The translations under genes and the position numbers were made by a program. The notes beneath the pieces were generated by a model. The model did not search any database and was not told the origin of the DNA. It saw only the letters and a program-made list of their open reading frames with translations. Below are positions 1 through 5,216 of a stretch of 6,375 bases of DNA, in pieces (within the stretch, counting starts at the first letter, position 1; each line of letters begins with the position of its first letter). Source of the stretch: Clostridium sp. UBA4746 (lineage in GTDB: Bacteria; Bacillota; Clostridia; Clostridiales; Clostridiaceae); contig DHIM01000028.1 in NCBI GenBank assembly GCA_002403785.1, forward strand, positions 1-6,375, written 5' to 3'.

Positions 1-46
1 AGAGAGGAAGCGAGACTATGACATATATTGAAGAATTAAAATTAAA

Positions 47-186
47 AGAGGAATTAGCACAAGCTTACTCTAAGAGAACGCTTGATTCCTCCGGTATTGA
101 AAGGTTGCATCAGAGTATCGCCGCTGCAATGTCATAGTGTAAGATATATTGATGCATTTTTGGAAACTAAAAAAGAGTTGGCATAA
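47..186 (+). pseudogene. Frameshifted remnant of class V aminotransferase C-terminus
   Basis: This is a decayed second copy of the last ~45 codons of the intact PLP enzyme at 3804-5084, on the opposite strand. Over 68-186 I count about 13 differences in ~119 bases by eye. Two lesions break the frame: two bases are missing at about 67/68, and there is one extra A at about 102. With these allowed for, the codons read GISTSL, then YSKRTLDSSGIE, then GCIRVSPLQCHSV and IDAFLETKKELA, ending at a TAA (184-186). The intact protein reads SPLHCHSV and IDAFLETTKELA at the same place. Bases 1-46 do not align convincingly, so the copy is either cut there or interrupted by other sequence. The uncorrected frame gives a 39-codon ORF (18-137) behind an AGAGAGGAAG stretch, which I regard as accidental. 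The rest of the copy may lie left of the window. Confidence 0.88.
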
Positions 187-246
187 TATTATATATTTAA
201 CCTCCATAATTTAAAAAAAGAGAGTGTAAACGCTCAGACTGATGAT
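47..246 (+). repeat. Left arm of an imperfect long inverted repeat
   Basis: This arm matches the reverse complement of 3736-3943. The match runs through the coding remnant and continues past its stop codon. Shared noncoding blocks are TATATATTTAACCTCC, TTAAAAAAAGAG and CAGACTGATGAT (235-246), with small indels between them. It ends abruptly at 246, immediately before the terminator hairpin. The two arms point towards each other and enclose about 3.5 kb. Confidence 0.85.
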
Positions 247-247
247 T

Positions 248-280
248 AACCCTAGTATTTTAAGTTGATACTAGGGTTTT
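248..280 (+). terminator. Rho-independent terminator
   Basis: An 11-bp perfect stem pairs 248-258 (AACCCTAGTAT) with 268-278 (ATACTAGGGTT) around a 9-base loop, and Ts run to 280. In the + direction it would end transcripts coming through the aminotransferase remnant. It also lies 34-64 bases beyond the stop of the glycerate kinase gene on the other strand, so it could serve as that gene's terminator, although no strong U-run follows on the minus strand. Confidence 0.7.
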
Positions 281-311
281 CATTAATTATTAGAATATGC
301 ATAATTTATTC

Positions 312-1445
312 CTACCTGTATATATTTAGTATTCTCATAATTCTTTCAGCAGTTTTTTGTAAGAGTAATTCACTATTTTCTATTGACTCCTCCAACTGCA
401 TTGGCTTATCAACTATTGAAAAAATGCTATCAAAGACCTTTGAATATAATTCTTCAGCACCCTTTCCTATCGCCCCCGCTATAGCTATCACCGGTATGTT
501 ATACTTTTTAGCAAGCTTGGCTACTCCATAAGGTGTTTTACCATATTGAGTCTGATAGTCTATCATTCCTTCACCAGTTATAACTAAGTCTGCATCCTTA
601 AGCTTCTCTTCAAGAGCTGTCGTTTCTATAACAATATTAATACCTGGTTGTAGCTTAGCATTCAAAAATGCAAGAAGCCCTCCTCCAAGTCCACCGGCCG
701 CCCCTGCTCCTGGATAGTCCTTAATCGAAACTCCTAAGTACTTCTTTATCATTTCAGAATAATGTGACAAATTTTTATCCAATGTAATTATCATATTTTC
801 ATCTGCACCCTTTTGAGGACCAAAAATATATGAAGCGCCTTTCTCACCACATAGTGGATTGTTTACATCACAAGCAACCACTATATTACACTGCTTAATT
901 CTACTATCTATTTCTGATAAGTCTATAGATTTAAGTCTATTTAAGTTTCCACCACCAAAGTCAATTTCTTCACTCTTTTCGTCTAATAGTTTTATCCCTA
1001 ATGCTTTAACCATTCCAGCACCACCGTCGTTAGTCGCGCTACCACCTATACCTATAATAATATTTCTACAACCCATGTCCAAAGCATACTTTATTATTTG
1101 TCCCGTGCCATAGGTAGTTGTTTTCATTGGATTTCTTTCTTCTTGTGTAAGCAATGTAAGCCCAGAAGCTGAGGCCATTTCAATTACTGCAGTGTTGCCA
1201 TCACCAAGTATGCCATAAAAGGCATCAACTTCCTTAAGAAGCGGTCCTTTGACTTTTAAGTTTATGATTTCTCCCCCTGTAGCATCTACAAGGGATTGAA
1301 CTGTGCCCTCTCCGCCATCAGCCATTGGAACTCTTACTATTTCCGCAGTGCCAAACACTTTTCTTATTCCTTTTTCAATATTTTCACATACTTCCAAAGC
1401 TGAAAGACTGCCTTTAAATGAATCTGGCGCAATAATTATTTTCAT
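312..1445 (-). CDS. Glycerate 2-kinase (GlxK/GarK-type glycerate kinase)
   Basis: The 377-residue product has the usual length for the type I glycerate kinase family (PF02595), cytoplasmic enzymes that phosphorylate D-glycerate with ATP, usually to 2-phosphoglycerate. Family motifs appear in order: APDSFKGSLSA at 6-16, PMADGGEGT at 40-48, EMASASGL at 89-96, GIGGSATNDGGAGM at 132-145, ACDVNNPLCGEKGA at 191-204 with FGPQKGA at 208-214, PGAGAAGGLGGG at 245-256, and VITGEGMIDYQT then GKTP at 288-305. One oddity is Met294 in the last block, where the family normally has Arg (GEGR-x-D). The ATG start is supported by a GGAGG on the minus strand (1453-1457) seven bases upstream. The gene is transcribed divergently from the GntR regulator and would consume the D-glycerate made by the dehydrogenase at 2485-3444. 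The gene could be called glxK or garK, but the symbol cannot be fixed from sequence alone. Confidence 0.95.
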   Translation of the reverse strand: MKIIIAPDSFKGSLSALEVCENIEKGIRKVFGTAEIVRVPMADGGEGTVQSLVDATGGEIINLKVKGPLLKEVDAFYGILGDGNTAVIEMASASGLTLLTQEERNPMKTTTYGTGQIIKYALDMGCRNIIIGIGGSATNDGGAGMVKALGIKLLDEKSEEIDFGGGNLNRLKSIDLSEIDSRIKQCNIVVACDVNNPLCGEKGASYIFGPQKGADENMIITLDKNLSHYSEMIKKYLGVSIKDYPGAGAAGGLGGGLLAFLNAKLQPGINIVIETTALEEKLKDADLVITGEGMIDYQTQYGKTPYGVAKLAKKYNIPVIAIAGAIGKGAEELYSKVFDSIFSIVDKPMQLEESIENSELLLQKTAERIMRILNIYR

Positions 1446-1489
1446 GAGTCTACCTCCAAAAATAAAATGAATTTTTTATTGGGATTAAG

Positions 1490-1519
1490 AATCTAAATTC
1501 CTAAATGAGTGATTGACAA
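1490..1519 (-). promoter_or_regulatory. Candidate promoter of the glycerate kinase gene
   Basis: On the minus strand TTGTCA (1514-1519) is followed after 18 bases by TAGATT (1490-1495), giving a leader of roughly 38 bases to the kinase ATG. The -10 match is only partial. Its -35 overlaps the TTGACA of the opposing promoter (1513-1518), so both polymerases could not bind at once. Confidence 0.4.
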
Positions 1520-1539
1520 ATACTCTAAAGTGTTATAAC
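1513..1539 (+). promoter_or_regulatory. Candidate promoter of the GntR regulator gene
   Basis: A consensus TTGACA (1513-1518) and TATAAC (1534-1539) are separated by a short 15-base spacer. A TG at 1531-1532, one base before the -10, makes it an extended -10 element that could offset the spacing. Transcription would begin near 1546, inside the palindrome at 1544-1557, and leave a leader of about 180 bases before the chosen ATG at 1724. Confidence 0.5.
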
Positions 1540-1543
1540 GTTT

Positions 1544-1557
1544 ACTTACATGTAAGT
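1544..1557. promoter_or_regulatory. 14-bp perfect palindrome, candidate GntR operator
   Basis: ACTTACATGTAAGT is a perfect dyad centred between 1550 and 1551. It lies at the predicted transcription start of the regulator gene and about 25 bases upstream of the kinase -35, a position suited to autorepression. Part of it (CTTACATG or ACTTACA) recurs before the two enzyme genes on the right. Assignment to the neighbouring GntR protein is inference. Confidence 0.55.
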
Positions 1558-1583
1558 TTAATTAAATATGAATTCACCAAAGT

Positions 1584-1608
1584 TATTACATATTTAGTAA
1601 TATATTAC
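1584..1608. repeat. Overlapping inverted repeats with TTAC/GTAA half-sites
   Basis: TATTAC (1584-1589) and GTAATA (1597-1602) form a perfect 6-bp dyad around seven bases. The right arm also begins a perfect 12-bp palindrome, GTAATATATTAC (1597-1608). These share the TTAC/GTAA half-site with the 14-bp palindrome at 1544-1557, so the regulator leader holds several similarly built dyads that could be secondary operator sites. Confidence 0.4.
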
Positions 1609-1723
1609 AGATTATATATTAAGCATAAAAGTGAAGTAAATACTCTAAAAATTAAGTTACACTGTGCACTATTATACCTGTGCAGAATTAAAATATTTTA
1701 CCACAACAGAAGGGGTAATCAAA

Positions 1724-2392
1724 ATGAGTTTAGATAATAAAAAAGAAAATAATAATTTAGGTAGTTTGACTCAAAAAGCATATAAAATAATAAAAGATAA
1801 AATAGTAACTGGAGAAATTAAACAGGGAGCAGTTATTAGTATATCTGCTATGGCAAAAAAACTTAATATTAGTAGGACTCCTATAACATACGCGTGTCAA
1901 AAACTTGAAAATGACAAATTTCTCACTATTATACCTAAACAAGGAGTAATGATTAATTCAATAACGATCAATGACGCAAGAGAAATATATGAGTTAAGAG
2001 CTGCAATTGAATCATATTCTGCAAAACGTGCTTTTCCTAATATCACAGAAAAAGACATAAATTACTTAGAAGATTCCTATATAAAACAAATATATAACTG
2101 GGAACAAAATGATATTAGTCTCATTATGTCAGAAGACATTAATTTTCATAAATATTTATTATCAAAATATGAAAATTCACATTTTTTTTCTATAATTGAT
2201 AACATTTTTGACAGAGCATTTTTACTAGGAATTGAAACATTGAAAAATTCATTAAGAATTAAGGAAACTCTTTATGAACATAGACAAATAATTGATTGCC
2301 TTATAAACAATGATATAGATGGTTTTGTTGATGCAGTTGAAAAAAATATTTTAAATGGTTATGCTGGCCTTACTGGTAATTATAAATTTTAA
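1724..2392 (+). CDS. GntR-family transcriptional regulator, FCD subfamily
   Basis: The product is a cytoplasmic DNA-binding protein of 222 residues, normal for FadR/FCD-type GntR regulators. Residues 13-77 form the winged helix-turn-helix, with a recognition segment SISAMAKKLNISRTP (39-53) and wing PKQGVMI (71-77). The effector domain follows, opening with the family helix ELRAAIESYSAKRA (90-103). In FCD domains a metal site uses a D-x3-H pair and two later histidines. Here D138 and H142 (DINFH) and H186 (YEHRQI) are present, but the last position appears to be Asn208 (EKNIL). The recognition helix is also atypical: the usual SRTPVREAL reads SRTPITYAC, losing the conserved Arg. I chose the ATG at 1724 because AGGGG lies eight bases upstream; an in-frame GTG at 1664 would add 20 non-family residues. 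Codon use is visibly more A/T-rich than in the enzyme genes. It faces the kinase gene across shared control DNA and may regulate the locus in response to a pathway acid. Confidence 0.9.
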   Translation: MSLDNKKENNNLGSLTQKAYKIIKDKIVTGEIKQGAVISISAMAKKLNISRTPITYACQKLENDKFLTIIPKQGVMINSITINDAREIYELRAAIESYSAKRAFPNITEKDINYLEDSYIKQIYNWEQNDISLIMSEDINFHKYLLSKYENSHFFSIIDNIFDRAFLLGIETLKNSLRIKETLYEHRQIIDCLINNDIDGFVDAVEKNILNGYAGLTGNYKF

Positions 2393-2484
2393 TCGTTTTT
2401 AATATTAAATAACAAAACCAGCATATAGATAAGGGGCTTTGGCTAGTAATTCACTTAAATGGATGCCTATTTTTTTAGATTACA

Positions 2485-3444
2485 TTATTTATTTACAACA
2501 TTAACAGGCTTTTTTACCAGGAACTGTTTCAAGTTTTCAATTGCTATATTCATAAGTCGTTCTCTCGATTCTTTAGGAGCCCAAGAAATATGAGGTGTAA
2601 TAATGCAATTTTTTGCTTTGAGTAATGGATTATCCATCTCTATAGGTTCTGTAGACACGACATCTACAGCTGCTGCTCCAACTTTTCCACTGTTAAGCGC
2701 TTCCGCAAGATCTTCCTCTACTATTAGAGGTCCTCTAGAATTATTTATTATCTTTACGCCATCTTTCATCTTTGATATTGTGTTTTTATTTATTATACCT
2801 CGTGTGCTTTCAAACAGCGGGCAGTGTAAGCAGATTATATCTGATTTTGCCATCAATTCATCAAGTTCAACATATTTCATTGTATTGCTTTCTAGTGATT
2901 GGTTTTTGTACTGATCGTAGGCGAACACATTCATACCTAGTGCCTGCGCTATTCTTCCTGTACCTTGTCCTATTCTTCCATATCCTATAATACCCATTGT
3001 CTTTCCTGCAAGTTCGATTAAAGGGTAATTCCAATAACACCAGTCGAGGCTATTTGCCCACTCTCCCCGCTTAACTGATTCACTGTGTTCCCCTACATGA
3101 TGGCATATACCAAGAAGCAATGCTATAGCCATTTGAGAAACAGCATCGGTACCATAGGTAGGAATATTGGTTACAACTATTCCTAATTCCTTTGCCGCAT
3201 CAACATCTATAATATTATATCCTGTCGCCAATACGCCTATAAACTTTAAATTGATCATTTTTTTTAGTGCATCCTTTGACAATGGAGTCTTATTTGTGAA
3301 AATAACTTCGGCATCCCCGACTCTCTCTATTATTAGATCATCTTCACTTCGGTCGTAAACTTTTAATTCTCCAAGTTTTTCAAGCTCTTTCCATGTTATG
3401 TCCCCCGGATTCAATGTATACCCGTCTAATACAACAATTTTCAT
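2485..3444 (-). CDS. D-2-hydroxyacid dehydrogenase, glycerate dehydrogenase/hydroxypyruvate reductase type
   Basis: This 319-residue NAD-dependent enzyme belongs to the D-isomer-specific 2-hydroxyacid dehydrogenase family. The best-fitting role is reversible reduction of hydroxypyruvate to D-glycerate, because the N-terminus MKIVVLDGYTLNPGD and the overall pattern resemble glycerate dehydrogenases and a glycerate kinase lies nearby. The Rossmann motif GYGRIG is at 154-159, with Asp177 (AYD) about 20 residues on, as expected for NAD rather than NADP. Catalytic residues are Arg237 (NNSRGPL), Glu266 (STEP) and His285 (TPHISWAP). The start is ambiguous: GTG at 3450 lies five bases after GGAGG (3456-3460), and ATG at 3444 lies eleven bases after. 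I prefer the ATG because the family N-terminus begins there; the GTG would add two residues. It converges with the regulator and is oriented like the PLP enzyme and metalloenzyme genes. A broader D-2-hydroxyacid specificity cannot be excluded. Confidence 0.92.
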   Translation of the reverse strand: MKIVVLDGYTLNPGDITWKELEKLGELKVYDRSEDDLIIERVGDAEVIFTNKTPLSKDALKKMINLKFIGVLATGYNIIDVDAAKELGIVVTNIPTYGTDAVSQMAIALLLGICHHVGEHSESVKRGEWANSLDWCYWNYPLIELAGKTMGIIGYGRIGQGTGRIAQALGMNVFAYDQYKNQSLESNTMKYVELDELMAKSDIICLHCPLFESTRGIINKNTISKMKDGVKIINNSRGPLIVEEDLAEALNSGKVGAAAVDVVSTEPIEMDNPLLKAKNCIITPHISWAPKESRERLMNIAIENLKQFLVKKPVNVVNK

Positions 3445-3481
3445 AATCACATTTACCTCCTACTTCTATTAGTTTGTTGAT

Positions 3482-3487
3482 ATTATA
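3482..3487 (-). promoter_or_regulatory. Possible -10 element of the dehydrogenase gene
   Basis: A perfect TATAAT on the minus strand sits 38 bases before the ATG, a normal distance. No acceptable -35 is seen 16-18 bases upstream, so in this AT-rich DNA it may be chance. If real, the dehydrogenase is transcribed separately from the PLP enzyme, which the 359-base gap between them would fit. Confidence 0.25.
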
Positions 3488-3533
3488 TTTAATTTAAGGA
3501 TCAGGTTGTTGTTTTTAATCGATAAACTACCCC

Positions 3534-3702
3534 TTATAATATTAGGTTTAATTTTTTGCCTATTTGTTCAATTTCTCTGACATTTACATCATTAATGCAA
3601 TGTCTTCTTTTGAAAATGTAACATCGATCCCTTTGCATTTTCCTTCATGTTTTCAACCCTTCTAGTTCCGAACAATGCATTTACAAATTCACTCTGCGCC
3701 CA
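3534..3702 (-). pseudogene. Decayed aldo/keto reductase C-terminal remnant
   Basis: Reading the minus strand with two single-base losses (near 3629 and near 3594) gives WAQSEFVNALFGTRRVENMK, then ENAKGIDVTFSKEDIAL, then NDVNVREIEQIGKKLNLIL and a TAA at 3536-3534. This matches the C-terminal pattern of aldo/keto reductases, where a WLLAQ-type helix leads to a (P/F)GT(R/K)R-x-E-x-x-x-EN segment, an (L/F)(T/S)-x-E-(D/E)-I helix and a terminal IE-x-x-G element. Only about 55 residues of an enzyme of roughly 300 are recognisable. Upstream (3703-3735) I see no more of the protein, and from about 3736 the sequence belongs to the long inverted repeat. The gene was therefore probably cut by the rearrangement that placed the PLP enzyme's 3' flank here. 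No function is expected. Confidence 0.65.
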
Positions 3703-3735
3703 GAATCAACGCATCTACTCCCGGCATTAATGAAT

Positions 3736-3943
3736 ATCATCAGTCTGACCGTTTGAAGCTCTTTTTTTAATTAGGGAGGTTAAATATATAATATAATAGT
3801 ATATTACGCCAACTCTTTTGTAGTTTCTAAAAATGCATCAATATCTGCTACGCTATGACAGTGCAATGGCGATACTCTGATGCAACCTTCAATACCGAAG
3901 GAATCAAGCATTCTCTTAGAGTATAAGCTTGTGTTAATTCTTT
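3736..3943 (-). repeat. Right arm of the imperfect long inverted repeat
   Basis: This is the partner of 47-246. It covers the last ~46 codons of the intact PLP enzyme (3804-3943) and its first 68 noncoding bases downstream (3736-3803). The match stops at ATCATCAGTCTG (3736-3747). On the far side lies the aldo/keto reductase remnant here and a terminator at the other arm, so the junction sequences differ. The coding strand of this arm is intact, which shows that the left arm is the degraded copy. Confidence 0.85.
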
Positions 3944-5084
3944 CGTATACGATAATACCTCTCTTTTCGTACTCTCTTACTGTTTGTGTAAAGCCCAGCT
4001 TATCAATTCCCATAGGGATAATGAAATCTCTTTTTGTCATATCTGGGTTGTCAAGGTACACACTTACGCCCTTCATTTTCCTAAGTCCCTCAATCTTGTC
4101 GCTACCGTTGAGCATTCTGTTCATAAGTGCTCTCTCGTGCATCTTAATTCTGTTCATACCTTCAACAAATTGTTCTCTTCTGTTGGCGCTAACTATAAAT
4201 TTACCGCCTAACCAGCAAACATAGTTTACAATTTCAGTGATAGCTACAAATTGAGATGGTGCAGGAGATCCAAGTTCCCAAGTTCCTTCAGGTTTTGCAA
4301 GAAGTGTGTGGTGACGGAGCTTGGAAAGTCTATCTGAAACATAGGCAATGCCAGAACCTCTGTTGCCAAAGAATTTGTAAGGTGCAAAGTTCATACCATC
4401 TACATTTAGCTTGTCAATATCAATAACACCGTGAGGCGCGTGCTGAACTGCATCAATAATGATGTAAAGGTCAGGCTTCTTTTCTCTTGCAGCTTTGATA
4501 ATAGCTTCCGCATCTAAAATGGCACCAGAGATGTTTGATGCATACATAAAGCTCAGAAGACAAGTGTTACAGTCGATTTTGTTTACAATGTCCTCAACAT
4601 CCACGCTCCCTGTCACAGGATTTGTCTTAACAGGTCTGAATTCTTTGCCAGTTTTCTTAGCATAATAGAAGGCAGCATCATGGGCTGATGGGTGTTCCAG
4701 CACAGTTGTAACAATGTTTGTGCCCGGTATATTTTCAGCAACTGCTCCCACCATTTCAAACATAGCTTGAGAAGCAGTCAGTGTTGTATGCAAGCTACCA
4801 TTCTTTGCGTTGAAAATAGTTCTGATGTCATTTTCACTATCTTCTTGTACCTTTTGAAGATATAGAGCGGTAGCGTGCACTCTTTCAGGGCAGTCCGGAA
4901 TCGAGTCAATTCTTGCATAAGATTCCAAAACACTCTTTAGTCTAAATGCGCCACCTGCATTATCAAAGAATATCCTTCTTCCCTCTCTAAGCGGATCGCT
5001 ATCTACATGCCAAAATTTTTCCTTAATCTCCTTTTGTAATTCATCACTAAAGAGTATGCCCTCTTGTAGACTTGTGTTAATCAT
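3804..5084 (-). CDS. Class V aminotransferase/cysteine desulfurase-like PLP enzyme
   Basis: The 426-residue product is a cytoplasmic fold-type I PLP enzyme of the class V family, nearest in pattern to the selenocysteine lyase/cysteine desulfurase (CsdA-like) group. Visible landmarks are the N-terminal IFFDNAGGAF (38-47), EHPSAH (130-135), SNISGAI (183-189), the cofactor-binding Asp211 and Gln214 (IIDAVQHAPHG), the Schiff-base lysine Lys237 in APYKFFGNRGSG, WELGSPAP (269-276), and the carboxylate-binding Arg403 in IRVSPLHCHS. Whether it is a desulfurase, lyase or transaminase is open. Cys409 follows Arg403, but not in the R-x-G-x-HC context of classical group II desulfurases. The ATG start has AAGGAG (5093-5098) eight bases upstream. 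It lies 132 bases after the NicX-like gene in the same direction. With glycerate dehydrogenase and kinase nearby, release of a three-carbon keto acid such as hydroxypyruvate from an amino compound is a reasonable inference. A broken copy of its 3' end lies at the left edge. Confidence 0.9.
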   Translation of the reverse strand: MINTSLQEGILFSDELQKEIKEKFWHVDSDPLREGRRIFFDNAGGAFRLKSVLESYARIDSIPDCPERVHATALYLQKVQEDSENDIRTIFNAKNGSLHTTLTASQAMFEMVGAVAENIPGTNIVTTVLEHPSAHDAAFYYAKKTGKEFRPVKTNPVTGSVDVEDIVNKIDCNTCLLSFMYASNISGAILDAEAIIKAAREKKPDLYIIIDAVQHAPHGVIDIDKLNVDGMNFAPYKFFGNRGSGIAYVSDRLSKLRHHTLLAKPEGTWELGSPAPSQFVAITEIVNYVCWLGGKFIVSANRREQFVEGMNRIKMHERALMNRMLNGSDKIEGLRKMKGVSVYLDNPDMTKRDFIIPMGIDKLGFTQTVREYEKRGIIVYERINTSLYSKRMLDSFGIEGCIRVSPLHCHSVADIDAFLETTKELA

Positions 5085-5121
5085 GATAAAATCTCCTTTT
5101 TATTTTTTATTTTTGAAATTA

Positions 5122-5144
5122 ATTTATAAGTACCTATTTATAAG
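5122..5144. repeat. Tandem 9-bp repeats ATTTATAAG before the PLP enzyme gene
   Basis: ATTTATAAG occurs at 5122-5130 and 5136-5144, a 14-base period, 38-60 bases upstream of the ATG at 5084. On the gene's strand each copy contains TATAAA-like -10 sequence, but no convincing -35 lies at the right distance. These could be alternative -10 elements or a binding-site pair for the PLP enzyme's own promoter. Confidence 0.35.
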
Positions 5145-5195
5145 AATGTAGTGATGCTTAATGGTAAAGTGATACAAAAGATAAGATATATATAT

Positions 5196-5205
5196 ACTTG
5201 TAAGT
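5196..5205. promoter_or_regulatory. Operator-like motif ACTTGTAAGT upstream of the PLP enzyme
   Basis: ACTT and AAGT arms flank two bases. The reverse complement, ACTTACAAGT, resembles the 14-bp palindrome ACTTACATGTAAGT at 1544-1557 with its centre shortened. It lies about 110-120 bases upstream of the PLP enzyme's ATG and just past the stop codon of the NicX-like gene. It may be a binding site for the locus regulator. It also abuts a weak AT-rich hairpin (5201-5219) that overlaps that stop codon. Confidence 0.3.
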
Positions 5206-5216
5206 TAATAAATAAC

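Larger units (their letters stand above)
1518..1649 (+). repeat. Pair of 12-bp direct repeats AAATACTCTAAA
   Basis: The 12-mer AAATACTCTAAA occurs at 1518-1529, inside the candidate regulator promoter spacer, and exactly again at 1638-1649, a displacement of 120 bases. Both copies lie in the divergent control region. They could be protein binding sites or the trace of a small duplication; the intervening sequence is not otherwise duplicated. Confidence 0.6.

Noticed and set aside
18..137. A 39-codon ORF (MTYIEELKLKEELAQAYSKR...) with a purine-rich AGAGAGGAAG upstream, faintly like small Spo0E-type helical proteins
   Set aside because: From about 47 onwards the DNA is plainly homologous to the PLP enzyme gene in a different frame, and the Spo0E SQ-x-LD-type signature is absent. 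The ORF is a by-product of the frameshifts.
859..1113. Plus-strand open frames inside the kinase, dehydrogenase and PLP enzyme genes (for example 859-1113, 2603-2914, 3880-4224)
   Set aside because: They are antisense to well-supported genes, lack ribosome binding sites and have low-complexity, non-family translations.
1664..1723. Extension of the GntR reading frame to a GTG at 1664
   Set aside because: The added residues are not family-like. The ATG at 1724 has a well-placed AGGGG ribosome binding site and puts the helix-turn-helix domain at the usual distance from the N-terminus.
2393..2484. Possible terminator between the convergent regulator and dehydrogenase genes (TATGCTGG at the end of the regulator gene and CCAGCATA after it; a T-run near 2470)
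   Set aside because: The 8-bp complementary arms are some 50 bases apart across the stop codon. No compact GC-rich stem precedes the T-run on either strand.
3696..3735. Minus-strand reading MPGVDALILGAE, reminiscent of racemase or Rossmann-type segments
   Set aside because: It is only 12 codons long, runs into a stop, and overlaps the start of the aldo/keto reductase remnant in another frame. There is too little to support a family.
1..3943. The inverted repeats as ends of a transposon or integron
   Set aside because: The arms are pieces of a metabolic gene and its flank. There is no transposase or integrase between them, no terminal motif and no target-site duplication that I can see.
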